NCBI RefSeq assembly: GCF_011516765.1
Contig: NZ_JAAABN010000007.1
Coordinates: forward strand, 1-64,000
Origin: Acetobacter sicerae
Lineage (GTDB): Bacteria > Pseudomonadota > Alphaproteobacteria > Acetobacterales > Acetobacteraceae
Reading direction: 5' to 3'
DNA length: 64,000 nucleotides
The translations under genes and the position numbers were made by a program. The notes beneath the pieces were generated by a model. That model did not search any database. It had not been told where the DNA came from and saw nothing but the letters and a program-made list of their open reading frames with translations. Of the stretch, positions 45,429-54,146 are shown one piece after another (positions within the stretch are counted from its first letter, which is position 1; every line of letters begins with the position of its first letter).

Positions 45429-45565
45429 TGACCGTGCCGACCGATCTGACTGAAGTTGAGCAGACTGAACTGCTCCGCCGCCAGCGTGGCCGGGTGATCA
45501 GCCTTGTCGGCTTTACGCTGGCGATGGTGCTGGTGGTCTATGTAGTGGCGCTGATCCGCCTGTAA
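45425..45565 (+). CDS. CoxF-like small membrane protein
   Basis: 46 residues from ATG 45425 (or 45 from the adjacent ATG 45428). An acidic/polar N-terminus, then RRQRGR and one hydrophobic helix (VISLVGFTLAMVLVVYVVALIRL). In alphaproteobacteria a protein of this size and layout (CoxF/CtaF) lies between ctaB and ctaG in cytochrome c oxidase operons; here it follows ctaB but ctaG and the remaining oxidase genes are absent. This supports the view that the segment is a reduced cytochrome c oxidase operon. Confidence 0.65.
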   Translation: MMTVPTDLTEVEQTELLRRQRGRVISLVGFTLAMVLVVYVVALIRL

Positions 45566-45610
45566 AAACCAGTCAGGCGGCTGAGGCTGACCGTCTTTTT
45601 TGAATAAATC

Positions 45611-45658
45611 GGGATCAAAGGGACTGCGTCCCTCTGTAGGGGCGGGGCAGAGCCCCGC
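45611..45658. repeat. Intergenic hairpin repeat, copy 1
   Basis: GGGATCAAAGGGACTGCGTC with a small GGGAC-TGC-GTCCC hairpin, followed by a second stem GCGGGGC-AGA-GCCCCGC (45642-45658). The first half recurs at 46832-46860 with several differences. Located between convergent operons, it could also terminate transcription. Confidence 0.55.
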
Positions 45659-45684
45659 AGCAGAATTCGCTTCCTGCCGTTCCC

Positions 45685-46515
45685 TTAACCCGCTCTCACC
45701 AGCTCATACAGACCGATTGCCGCCGCCACGGAGACGTTGAGGCTTTCCATCGTGCCCGGCATGTGGAGACCCGCGATTTCGTCGCAGTTCTCGCGGGTGA
45801 GACGACGTAATCCATCACCTTCCGAGCCAAGCACCAGAGCGGCGCGACGGCCTTGCAGACTGCTGCCTTCAAGACGTCCACCCCCCGCATCAAGTCCGAC
45901 AACCCAGCAGTCATTCTGCTTCAGGGTTTCCAGACAGCGGGCAAGATTGACCACCCGTACCAACGGCACAACTTCAAGAGCGCCTGAGGCGGCTTTGGCC
46001 AGAGCCGCGCCTTCTTCAGGTGCGTTACGATCCTGCATCACAACGCAGGATGCGCCGAAAGCGGCTGCTGAACGCAGAATCGCGCCGACATTGCGGGGAT
46101 CTGTCACCTGATCGAGCACGAGGACCGGTCCCGGACGTTCAAGTGCATCCTCGATGGCGACGGCTTCCAGCGGCTCAACCAGCACGGCGACGCCCTGATG
46201 CACGGCCTCTGCGCCAAGGAGCGCGGTGAAGCGGGCCTTGTCGCCACGTTCCACATAAGAGGGCAGGGGCACCGACAGACGCCGCGTGAAATCCTCCTGC
46301 GCTTCGGCGGAGAGCAGAACACGCTGAACCGTGCGGTGGGGATTTTCCAGCGCAGCCTGACAGGCGTGCACGCCCGCGATCCAGTAGGGGCCGCCGGGCT
46401 TCTGTCTGTTTCTGCCGTGATGGCGTGGGCCGCCGCGACGGGCTTCCCCATGATCACGGGAATCGGACTGTGGCTGTCGGGATGAGTGAGGGGAGGTCTG
46501 TCGAGGTGTGCGCAT
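45685..46515 (-). CDS. rlmB: 23S rRNA (guanosine(2251)-2'-O)-methyltransferase RlmB
   Basis: 276 residues. A short basic N-terminus, a substrate-binding domain (WIAGVHACQAALENPHRTVQRVLL) and a knotted SPOUT domain with DQVTDPRNVGAILRSAAAFGA, VLGSEGDGLRRLTRENCDE and the knot end PGTMESLNVSVAAAIGLYE. These are the three TrmH-family motifs; it methylates G2251 in the peptidyl transferase P-loop. It faces the ctaB operon tail to tail and diverges from tRNA-Tyr. Confidence 0.94.
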   Translation of the reverse strand: MRTPRQTSPHSSRQPQSDSRDHGEARRGGPRHHGRNRQKPGGPYWIAGVHACQAALENPHRTVQRVLLSAEAQEDFTRRLSVPLPSYVERGDKARFTALLGAEAVHQGVAVLVEPLEAVAIEDALERPGPVLVLDQVTDPRNVGAILRSAAAFGASCVVMQDRNAPEEGAALAKAASGALEVVPLVRVVNLARCLETLKQNDCWVVGLDAGGGRLEGSSLQGRRAALVLGSEGDGLRRLTRENCDEIAGLHMPGTMESLNVSVAAAIGLYELVRAG

Positions 46516-46633
46516 GAGGGCTGCTATACGACGGGTTGCGTGCCGCCGTCATCAGGTCTGACGACAGGAATGAAAGAGAAACTGCCAAACCGGTTGACAG
46601 GCAGCGTGAACACCCTTAATTCCTCGGCCCAAC

Positions 46634-46719
46634 GGAAGGGTGCCCGAGTGGCTAAAGGGGGCGGACTGTAAATCCGCTGGCGTACGCCTACGTTGGTTCG
46701 AATCCAACTCCTTCCACCA
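46634..46719 (+). tRNA. tRNA-Tyr (anticodon GTA)
   Basis: 86 bases including an encoded CCA end. Acceptor GGAAGGG pairs with TCCTTCC; the anticodon stem-loop GCGGA-CTGTAAA-TCCGC has GTA; a long variable arm marks the type II tRNA expected for bacterial Tyr; the T-arm is GTTGG-TTCGAAT-CCAAC. A run of seven Ts follows at once and would terminate transcription. Folded by eye. Confidence 0.96.
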
Positions 46720-46831
46720 TTTTTTTGAAATATTTTGAGTTTTTCAGCTGTCTGTCTGATGGCGGAACGATGCTGTTCAGCTTGTGGGCTTATATGTCTG
46801 CAACATTGCGTGGTGTGATCTCACAAAAAAC

Positions 46832-46860
46832 GGGATCAAAAAGGACCGTGTCCCTTTTAT
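46832..46860. repeat. Intergenic hairpin repeat, copy 2
   Basis: GGGATCAAAAAGGACCGTGT and the following CCCTTTTAT match the first half of the element at 45611-45658 in order and spacing, with compensating changes in the AGGGAC/GTCCCT stem. About 1.2 kb from copy 1. Confidence 0.5.
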
Positions 46861-46925
46861 GAGGATCGGGAAAAGTTCCACGAAGCACGCGCAACCTTCC
46901 CCGAACACCGCCGCCCATCAGATCA

Positions 46926-47570
46926 TCAGGCCGCGAAGGAAAACTTCTTCGCCAGAGCGGACAGTTTATGACGGCGCAGTTCTGAACGCGCTTTTGCGCC
47001 GGCTTCCATGTAATTGAGCTGGATCGTATAACGCGGACCCACATACTGCCGATGACCGTGCCAGGTCGTCGGACCATTGGGGAAGACGAGCAGCGTGCCG
47101 TTCACCGGCGGCACTTCCACAGCGAAATCTTCGACATCGTCAGGGCCGTTCAGCAGGCGCAGACAGCCTTCCTGACGTTCGAACGCCGCTGATGGCGGGT
47201 TGAGATAGAGAAGAACCGTCACGCGCTTGGCGGTGGAATCGCAGTGAATGCGACCATCTTTCTCCCGTGTGCGTCCACGGATGGTCAGCATGGTGGGCGC
47301 GTCGTCGAGATCAAGGCTGAACTTCCGGGCAATGATCTTTCGCAGTTCCGGACCTTCAAGCTGCGTGATGAGATTCTGCATGAGCGGCGTCAACGTCAGG
47401 GCTTCAGGAGGGAAGGAGCCTCCCGAAGCGATCTGCGGCAGGGATGTCTGAAGGGCGGCCAGTTCATCCTGCGGAATGAAATGCTCAACGGCCACATGCG
47501 GAAAGGGAGTCTTTTCGACCGGCTTGGCCGTCAGGGCGGCAAAATCAAGATTCAGGGCGGCGACAGTCAT
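46926..47570 (-). CDS. 2-oxoglutarate/Fe(II)-dependent dioxygenase
   Basis: 214 residues from ATG 47570 (AAGGAG 9 bases upstream; an upstream ATG at 47657 is possible). The iron ligands are His109 and Asp111 in RIHCDSTAK and His171 in WHGHRQY; Arg180 in GPRYTIQLNYM would bind 2-oxoglutarate. A double-stranded beta-helix of this class hydroxylates a small molecule or protein side chain. Substrate not predictable; next to tRNA-Tyr and a GT87-type gene. Confidence 0.85.
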   Translation of the reverse strand: MTVAALNLDFAALTAKPVEKTPFPHVAVEHFIPQDELAALQTSLPQIASGGSFPPEALTLTPLMQNLITQLEGPELRKIIARKFSLDLDDAPTMLTIRGRTREKDGRIHCDSTAKRVTVLLYLNPPSAAFERQEGCLRLLNGPDDVEDFAVEVPPVNGTLLVFPNGPTTWHGHRQYVGPRYTIQLNYMEAGAKARSELRRHKLSALAKKFSFAA

Positions 47571-47802
47571 GATCCGGGACTCCTTGACCTCGTCATGTCG
47601 GAAGAGGTCGGGTTCTGTCTTTGTGAATGATGCATCATATGTCTGCGCCATCAGCATGTCACATGGACGTGTCCTCTTTTATCCCGCGATGCGATGACAG
47701 GATTAAAAATCATCACCCGATGCGGTGTAGTCTGCGGGAAGCAGTGATTTGTTAACCTTTCTGCCGGATGGTGCCGGAAAATATCATCGCATCAGGCAGG
47801 AT

Positions 47803-49152
47803 ATGGACAGGCGGCCAAAGAGACTGAAAGCGGCGCTCGGGCGAGCCTTTCTGCAGGCCGGATGGCTGACCCGTGGGCGGGCGCTGGCTTACTGCCGCAT
47901 TCTCGGTTTCTACGGATGGGGGCTGTTTCTTTCCATCATCGTGATTTCTCACTGGGGCACCGATTTCGAGGGACAGCCGATCTGCGCCGATTTTGTCAGC
48001 TTCTGGGCGGCCTCCCGACAGGTGCTGGATGGGCATCTGGCTGACGTATATGACAGAGCAAAGCACCATCTGGTCGAGCTTTCCGCGTTTCCCGGTCTCT
48101 CCTTCGGGAACTTTGCTTTCTACTATCCCCCGACCTTTCTTCTGGTCTGCGTGCCGCTCGCGCTGGCGCCCTATCGTCTTTCCGTCGCGCTGTTTCTGAT
48201 CCTGACCGGAACGGCGTTTGTGCGCGCGCTGCGTCGACTGCTGCCACAGCGTTGGGCGCTTCTGCCCATTCTGGCCTTTCCGGGGCTCGTGGTCGGAGTG
48301 GCGAATGGACAGAACGGCCTTCTTACCGGTTCATTGTTTGGCTGGGCCATGGTGCTGCTGGCGGAGCGCCCTTTTGTGGCGGGGCTGTGCCTTGGTGGGC
48401 TGGTGATCAAGCCGCAACTTCTGGTGGCGGCGCCTGTCGTCCTGCTGTGGGCCCGGCGCTGGCGGGCCGTTGCCGGAGGAATATGCTCCGGTCTGGGCCT
48501 GATAGCGGCGTCATGGTTCGTTTTTGGCGCTACCAGTTGGGATGGTTTCCTGCATATGAGCCACGAGGCTCAGGGGGCATTCTCGCACGGCTATGTCCAG
48601 TCATGGAAAATGCAGAGTGTCTTTGCCGCCGCGCATCTGCTGCATGCGCCTGCATGGCTGGCTTATGGTGCGCAGATAACGGCGGCGGCATTCGCTCTCA
48701 GTCTTGCCGGGTGGCTGGCGGCGCGTCTGCGCAGGCGTGCTAATGATCTTGGTGAGGGGATGACTGCATCCGGGCAGGTGGCGGTGATGATCGCCGCGAT
48801 GCCATTCTGCTCACCGTTCCTTCTGGATTATGATCTCGCCTGTCTGGCGTTTCCTATGGGATGGCTGCTGTTGCAGGCCCAGCGGACCGGTTGGTGGTCC
48901 GGTGAGAAATTCGTCCTCTTCCTGGCTTATATCTATCTGCTGGGGGCAAGGCTGTTTGCTGAACTGACGCATGTCGGTCCAACCCCCTTCATCTGTGCGG
49001 CTCTGCTATTTGTGCTGGCGCGTCGCATCGCGCCGGACATGTGGTTGCATCTCAAGCAGATTGTCGTGTCGAAGAAGGCGGGCTGGTTCAGCCGGAGACA
49101 GCCTGATGCTGCGCCTGTGGCCACGCGGAACAATGGTGGCGTTCAGGCCTGA
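47803..49152 (+). CDS. GT87-type (DUF2029) membrane glycosyltransferase
   Basis: 449 residues from ATG 47803 with about ten hydrophobic segments. The periplasmic-loop acid is in GQPICADFVSFWAASRQVLDGHLADVYD, a DF...A motif shared with mycobacterial polyprenyl-phosphate-mannose alpha-mannosyltransferases of the DUF2029 family; NGQNGLLTGSLFGWAMVLL and LVIKPQLLVAAPVVLLWARRW are also typical. It would transfer a sugar from a polyprenyl carrier on the periplasmic side. Acceptor unknown. Overlaps tyrA tail to tail by 10 bases. Confidence 0.82.
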   Translation: MDRRPKRLKAALGRAFLQAGWLTRGRALAYCRILGFYGWGLFLSIIVISHWGTDFEGQPICADFVSFWAASRQVLDGHLADVYDRAKHHLVELSAFPGLSFGNFAFYYPPTFLLVCVPLALAPYRLSVALFLILTGTAFVRALRRLLPQRWALLPILAFPGLVVGVANGQNGLLTGSLFGWAMVLLAERPFVAGLCLGGLVIKPQLLVAAPVVLLWARRWRAVAGGICSGLGLIAASWFVFGATSWDGFLHMSHEAQGAFSHGYVQSWKMQSVFAAAHLLHAPAWLAYGAQITAAAFALSLAGWLAARLRRRANDLGEGMTASGQVAVMIAAMPFCSPFLLDYDLACLAFPMGWLLLQAQRTGWWSGEKFVLFLAYIYLLGARLFAELTHVGPTPFICAALLFVLARRIAPDMWLHLKQIVVSKKAGWFSRRQPDAAPVATRNNGGVQA

Positions 49153-50060
49153 CGGTTTTCCAGCAGGCTGCGTCGGATACTGCGGCCGCGTTCGATGCGG
49201 TCCACGATGTAATCGGAATCGCCCCAGCGGATTGCCCGGGCCATGGCCTGAGCGTCTTCCAGAAAGCGCGACAGCATCTCCAGAATGGCTTCGCGGTTGG
49301 ACAGGAAGATGTCCCGCCACATGATGGGGTCTGAGGCGGCGATTCGCGTGAAGTCGCGGAAGCCGCTGGCTGCGAACTCCAGCACTTCGGAGCGGGTTTC
49401 ATCGGCCAGATCATCCGCTGTGCCACAGATGGTGAAGGCCAGCAGATGCGGCAGATGGCTGACGATGGCGCACACCCGGTCATGATGTTCCGGCGCCATA
49501 TCCCGCGTGCGGGCGCCGCAGAGCTGCCAGAGGGTCCTGACCGCTTCCACACTGTCCGATGGCGCGCTGTCTGGCAGCGGTGTCAGCAGGCACCAGCGAT
49601 TATCAAACAGCGTGGCGAAACCGGCATCCGGGCCGGAATATTCAGTGCCGGCCATCGGGTGCGCCGGAACATAGGGGATGTCCGGGCGGAGGAAGGGGCG
49701 GATGGCTTCGATGACCGCCACCTTGGTCGAGCCGGTGTCCGTCAGTATTGCACCGGGTTTCATCGCGGGTATGACTGTGGCGGCGACTTCTCCCATCGCG
49801 CCGACCGGGACGCAGAGCATGACGCAGTCGGCATCGGCGACAGCGGCAGCCGCATCGCCCGTGACCTCGTCGGCAATGCCGAGTTCGCGCACGCGCTCAC
49901 GAAACGCCGGGTTGATGTCCACGGCCACCAGTCGTCGGGCAATTGTCCTGTCGCGTCGGGCGCGATGCAGCACGGAAGCGCCAATAAGGCCGGGACCGAT
50001 GACGACCAGCGTGTCGAACAGGGGAACAGGCGCATCGGAAGAATCGGTCACAGGCATCAT
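49143..50060 (-). CDS. tyrA: Prephenate/arogenate dehydrogenase
   Basis: 305 residues from ATG 50060 (or ATG 50057). NAD loop LVVIGPGLIGASVLHRARR, then VPVGAMGEVAATVIPAMKPGAILTDTGSTK, the prephenate-binding HPMAGTEYSGPDAGF and the helical C-terminal domain with VCAIVSHLPHLLAF. It makes 4-hydroxyphenylpyruvate (or tyrosine from arogenate). No fused chorismate mutase. Its ATG overlaps the hpnL stop (ATGA), so it is coupled with the hopanoid-associated gene, although the pathways differ. Confidence 0.93.
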   Translation of the reverse strand: MMPVTDSSDAPVPLFDTLVVIGPGLIGASVLHRARRDRTIARRLVAVDINPAFRERVRELGIADEVTGDAAAAVADADCVMLCVPVGAMGEVAATVIPAMKPGAILTDTGSTKVAVIEAIRPFLRPDIPYVPAHPMAGTEYSGPDAGFATLFDNRWCLLTPLPDSAPSDSVEAVRTLWQLCGARTRDMAPEHHDRVCAIVSHLPHLLAFTICGTADDLADETRSEVLEFAASGFRDFTRIAASDPIMWRDIFLSNREAILEMLSRFLEDAQAMARAIRWGDSDYIVDRIERGRSIRRSLLENRQA

Positions 50061-51112
50061 CCTTCCGTCGTGTCTGTCAGGGCGTCGGGCAGCCGGTCCG
50101 GCAGAGTGCGTGTCTTGGTTTGCGCCGTGCGGGTTTTCAGCGCCCGCATCTCCGAAAACTGCCACCATACCAGCATGGGGATGCCGATGCTGATTTCCCG
50201 ACCACGACGTAGCAGGGACAAGGCGAGGCAGAGGGAGGCGTCCAGTCCGAAAGCGTGGCCCAGCGTCATGTAAGCGCCTTCCTGCACGCCGAGCGCGGCG
50301 GGAACGAGGAAGGAGGCCGACATGAGGCCGCAGGTGACACCTTCAATGGCGATGGCGTCCGGGAAGCTCAACGACGCACCCATCAGGTAAACGGTGAGCC
50401 AGAGAACGCCTGCGCTACAGATCCATCCGACCAGATGAATAGCGGCGGAGGCGGAAATCCGGCCGGGGCGCGACCAGGCCCGCTCCATCCAGTCCTGCAA
50501 GGTTCCAGCGCCGTCCATGACCGTCGTCTGCCACTGGCCGGCGATATGCTTGCCGAGCAGGCGCACCGTGCGTTTCACCGCCATTCCGCCGCGCTGCTGG
50601 GTCCAGATGAAGCCTGTAGCGCCCGCCGTGAGGAGAAGAGCGCCGATGATCACTGGTTTGACCAGCGGATTGGATGCGCTGCCGACGGCCAGAAGCGTCA
50701 CGGCCAGCAGGATGAAGACGATCTGCCCCAGCACTTCCGTCGTGATGTCGACCACATTGGCGCAGGCGGCTTCCGGCCATTCGATGGAAGATGTTTCCAC
50801 GGCGTGATGACGGCTGGTGGCGCGGATCCCGAGCACGATGCCTCCCAGCTGGGAAAAGGGGAGACAGGTCGAGGCGGCGTCCCGGATCATGCGGGCGACC
50901 ATCAGGTGCCTGTAGGTCATGGAAGGGAACGCCGCATACCACGCGCAGCCGAGAACGGCGTCCACGGCCAGTTGCGCAAGAATCGTCAGGAGGAAGCCCG
51001 CGATGCCGATCCGGGAGACAGCCGCCACGACTGAGTCGAAGCCATTCCACGCCATGGCGGCGGTGATCGCGGCGAGACCGAGAAGGGTGAGAAGGATGGT
51101 AAGTTTTTTCAA
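50057..51112 (-). CDS. hpnL: Hopanoid-associated membrane protein HpnL
   Basis: About 351 residues from TTG 51112 (LKKLTILLTLLGLAAITAAMAWNGF), the expected family N-terminus; there is no nearby ATG, and the frame stays open to 51226. A multi-span protein of the lysylphosphatidylglycerol synthase TM/UPF0104 family, with SFLVPAALGVQEGAYMTLGHAFGL near the end. The HpnL subgroup accompanies hopanoid genes and is thought to act in hopanoid transport or localisation. It is divergent from hpnA across about 265 bases and overlaps tyrA by 4 bases. Confidence 0.85.
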   Translation of the reverse strand: MKKLTILLTLLGLAAITAAMAWNGFDSVVAAVSRIGIAGFLLTILAQLAVDAVLGCAWYAAFPSMTYRHLMVARMIRDAASTCLPFSQLGGIVLGIRATSRHHAVETSSIEWPEAACANVVDITTEVLGQIVFILLAVTLLAVGSASNPLVKPVIIGALLLTAGATGFIWTQQRGGMAVKRTVRLLGKHIAGQWQTTVMDGAGTLQDWMERAWSRPGRISASAAIHLVGWICSAGVLWLTVYLMGASLSFPDAIAIEGVTCGLMSASFLVPAALGVQEGAYMTLGHAFGLDASLCLALSLLRRGREISIGIPMLVWWQFSEMRALKTRTAQTKTRTLPDRLPDALTDTTEG

Positions 51113-51377
51113 GAGTATCAGACCATCCGTCGGTTGTAGCTCATGGCTTCGGCCGGACGCGAGGCGAATCTGTCCGGAAAAGATCGAAATAGGAGGTCCG
51201 GCACGGCATGTGCGACCCTTCTCCAAAACAGGGCGAAGTCCTTACACCACCCAGCCGGGATACGCCAGTGTGGCAGGGTTGCGGGCTTTTATCGTGTCCC
51301 TCTGGCCTAAACCATATTCCTCAGGATAAAGCAGAATGACATATTTTGACCATGATGCCTGAGGGGAAAAGGATTTC

Positions 51378-52373
51378 ATGACCGCGCCAACTCTTGTGAC
51401 AGGTGCTACCGGTTTCGTGGGCTCCGCTGTGGCTCGCGTGCTTCTGGCGCGTGGTCATGCCCTGCGTCTGATGGTCCGCGCCGGGAGCGACCGTCGCAAT
51501 ATCGCCGATATGCCGGCCGAACTCGTGGAAGGCGATCTGTCCACGCCCTCCAGTTTCGCCAAGGCGGTCGAAGGGTGTCGGTATGTGTTTCATGTCGCGG
51601 CGGACTACCGTCTGTGGGTGCCCGATCCAGCTCCGATGATGGCGGCGAATGTCGAGGGCACCCGTCTGCTCATGCAGGCTGCGCAGGCGGCCGGCGTGGA
51701 AAAGGTCGTTTACTGTTCTTCCGTCGCAGCGCTGGGTCTGATCGGTGACGGCACGATTTCGACGGAAGAGACGCCCGTCAACGAGCACTCTGTCATAGGC
51801 ATTTACAAGAAATCGAAATATCGCGCCGAGCAGGAAGTGCTCCGCATGGTGCGGGATCAGGGACTGCAGGCCATTATCGTCAATCCGTCCACGCCTGTCG
51901 GCCCCCGCGACATCCGGCCGACGCCCACGGGTCAGATGATTCTCGACTGTGCTGCGGGCCGGATGCCCGCTTACGTCGATACAGGCGTGAACATCGTGCA
52001 TGTCGATGACGTGGCGGAAGGTCATGCGCTCGCTCTGGAGCGGGGCGTCGTCGGTGAGAAATATATCCTTGGCGGCCAGAACTACCTGCTGGGCGACCTG
52101 TTCCGCATGGTTGCCGAAATCGCGCATGTGAAGCCGCCGAGGATTGTGCTGCCTCAGGAGGTGATCTGGCCGGTGGCGATCGCTTCGGAGTGGCTGTCCC
52201 GCAAATTCGGTATCGAACCCCGTGTGACGCGGGAGATGCTGGCGATGTCGCGGAAAAAGATGTTCTTCTCCTCGGACAAGGCCATTCATGAGCTCGGCTA
52301 CGCGCCTCGTCCGGCGTATGACGCCGTCAAGGACGCGATAGACTGGTTCCGTCAGGCTGGTATGCTGAAATAA
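51378..52373 (+). CDS. hpnA: Hopanoid-associated sugar epimerase HpnA
   Basis: 331 residues, an extended short-chain dehydrogenase. NAD loop LVTGATGFVGSAVARVLLARGH, VVYCSSVAAL, catalytic YKKSK (Tyr-x3-Lys) and PSTPVGPRDIRPTPTG. First gene of the forward hopanoid cluster, 12 bases upstream of hpnB. Proposed to act on a nucleotide-sugar for side-chain synthesis; the exact reaction is not established. Confidence 0.93.
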   Translation: MTAPTLVTGATGFVGSAVARVLLARGHALRLMVRAGSDRRNIADMPAELVEGDLSTPSSFAKAVEGCRYVFHVAADYRLWVPDPAPMMAANVEGTRLLMQAAQAAGVEKVVYCSSVAALGLIGDGTISTEETPVNEHSVIGIYKKSKYRAEQEVLRMVRDQGLQAIIVNPSTPVGPRDIRPTPTGQMILDCAAGRMPAYVDTGVNIVHVDDVAEGHALALERGVVGEKYILGGQNYLLGDLFRMVAEIAHVKPPRIVLPQEVIWPVAIASEWLSRKFGIEPRVTREMLAMSRKKMFFSSDKAIHELGYAPRPAYDAVKDAIDWFRQAGMLK

Positions 52374-52385
52374 GAGCGGGGACGT

Positions 52386-53540
52386 ATGCTGGTTTATCTC
52401 GCCGCTCTCTCGGCGCTGATCTGGGCCGCCCTGCTCGGCTTTCATGGACGATTCTGGCAGTCGGGGCCCATTCTGCGTCCCGGCAGGGAGCATAAGACGC
52501 TGCCTCCCGTCAGTGTGGTTGTCCCAGCACGGGACGAGGCCGAATCCATCAAAATCTGCCTCTCATCCCTTCTGACGCAGGATTACGCGGGACAGTATCG
52601 TATTGTGCTGACCGACGATCGCAGTGCTGACGGCACGGGCGATCTGGCGCGTTCGCTGCCGGACCCACAAGGTAAACTGACGGTTCTGAACGGGCAGCAT
52701 CGTCCCGATGAAGCCTGGAGCGGCAAGCTCTGGGCCGTCGAACAGGGAGTGGCGCATGTCCGGGCGGAATGTCCCGAAGATGAGGGCTACATCCTTCTGA
52801 CGGACGCCGATATTGAGCACGACCCGGCTCATGTCTCCACGCTGGTTGAAAAAGCCGAGCGTGAAGGGCTCGATATGGTGTCCGAGATGGTGGAGCTGAA
52901 CTGTGTCAGTTCCGCCGAAAAGGCGCTGGTCCCTGCCTTCGTGTTCTTTTTCGCGCTGCTTTATCCTTTCGCCAAAGTGGCTAATCCCAAAAGCCGGACG
53001 GCGGCTGCGGCGGGCGGCACGATCCTGATTCGTCGTTCCGCGCTGTCCCGCATTGGCGGTATTGCTGCCCTGCGTGGTGCTCTGATCGATGACTGCACGC
53101 TGGCGGCGCACGTCAAGCGTTCGGGTGGACGAATCTATCTTGGGCATTCCTGTCTGGCGCGTTCGATCCGGCCCTATCCGCATCCACGCGATATCTGGCG
53201 CATGATCGCCCGCACGGCTTACGTCCAGCTGCATTATTCCCCGCTGTTTCTTGTCGGAACCGTGCTCGGGATGCTGCTTGTCTGGATTCTTCCCGTCTTT
53301 CTGGCGCTGTTTGGAAAAGGACAGGCTCGCAAGCTGGCGGCGCTGGCGTGGATGGCGTCGATGGCGTCCTACGTGCCGACCTTGCGACGTTTCCGCATGT
53401 CGCCCTTCTGGGCGCTGCTGCTGCCAATCGTTGCGATTTTCTATACGGCTGCGACGGTCGGATCGGCAGTGGATCACCATCGCGGTCGCGGAGTGAGATG
53501 GAAAAATCGGGCTTATACCGAAGCCACACACGCCGGATGA
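52386..53540 (+). CDS. hpnB: Hopanoid biosynthesis glycosyltransferase HpnB
   Basis: 384 residues, family 2 glycosyltransferase. An N-terminal membrane helix, SVVVPARDEAESIKICLSSLL, VLTDDRSADGTGDLA, the metal-binding LLTDADIEHDP and AAGGTILIRRSAL, then two or three C-terminal membrane helices. It belongs to the hpn cluster by position (after hpnA) and layout. Function in hopanoid modification is proposed for the family. It ends at 53540, with the Nudix gene converging on the opposite strand. Confidence 0.92.
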   Translation: MLVYLAALSALIWAALLGFHGRFWQSGPILRPGREHKTLPPVSVVVPARDEAESIKICLSSLLTQDYAGQYRIVLTDDRSADGTGDLARSLPDPQGKLTVLNGQHRPDEAWSGKLWAVEQGVAHVRAECPEDEGYILLTDADIEHDPAHVSTLVEKAEREGLDMVSEMVELNCVSSAEKALVPAFVFFFALLYPFAKVANPKSRTAAAAGGTILIRRSALSRIGGIAALRGALIDDCTLAAHVKRSGGRIYLGHSCLARSIRPYPHPRDIWRMIARTAYVQLHYSPLFLVGTVLGMLLVWILPVFLALFGKGQARKLAALAWMASMASYVPTLRRFRMSPFWALLLPIVAIFYTAATVGSAVDHHRGRGVRWKNRAYTEATHAG

Positions 53541-53604
53541 TTCTGGCAGGCTGAATCTCTTCGCTTGAGAGGTTTGCCCCATGCTCACCGAAGGCTGTCC
53601 GCAT

Positions 53605-54024
53605 TCAGAGATGCCCTGACCGTCCCTCAAGAGCCTGAAGCGCCTGTTGCGTCGCTTCGGTCAGAGGTGCGGGCAGGGCGGAGAGGTCGAACCACCCCAT
53701 TTCAGCCAGCGCGTCGGGCTCACGGATGGCGGGTTCGCCGATGAAGGTCTCCACGAGAAAAACCGGCGCGACCCAGTGCTGCCCACCGGCCCGGTCAATC
53801 TGATCCACGACGCAGAGCAGTTCGGGCGCTTTGATCTGGATGCCCAGCTCCTCGTCGATTTCACGCGATGCTGTGTCGGCAACTTTCTCATAAGGATCGA
53901 CCTTGCCACCGGGCAGTCCCCAGTGTCCTTCTCCGGGGTTGCGCTTTCTTTTAACGAGAAGGAGTTGGTCGTTATGGAAGATTGCGACGCCGCAGCCGAC
54001 GCGAGGCAGGGAGATGTTGGTCAT
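53605..54024 (-). CDS. Nudix hydrolase inserted in the hopanoid cluster
   Basis: 139 residues from ATG 54024 (AGGAG 9 bases upstream). The Nudix box GGKVDPYEKVADTASREIDEELGI has the GX5EX7REUXEEXGU pattern, flanked by VGCGVAIFHNDQLLLVKRKRNP and EMGWFDLSALP. It hydrolyses a nucleoside-diphosphate-linked substrate such as a damaged dNTP or NDP-sugar. It lies on the minus strand between hpnB and hpnC, interrupting the cluster. Whether it works in hopanoid metabolism is unknown. Confidence 0.92.
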   Translation of the reverse strand: MTNISLPRVGCGVAIFHNDQLLLVKRKRNPGEGHWGLPGGKVDPYEKVADTASREIDEELGIQIKAPELLCVVDQIDRAGGQHWVAPVFLVETFIGEPAIREPDALAEMGWFDLSALPAPLTEATQQALQALEGRSGHL

Positions 54025-54146
54025 GGTGCAAGGCTCCTGTAGCTGTTCCTGCCGGATGCCCCGGTTGGTTGTCTGCTTCCGTCCGACGGAAGTAACGTGG
54101 TGGTAAGTGTAGGCAGCAGCCTTCGGAGCGTGTAAACCACCCCGCC

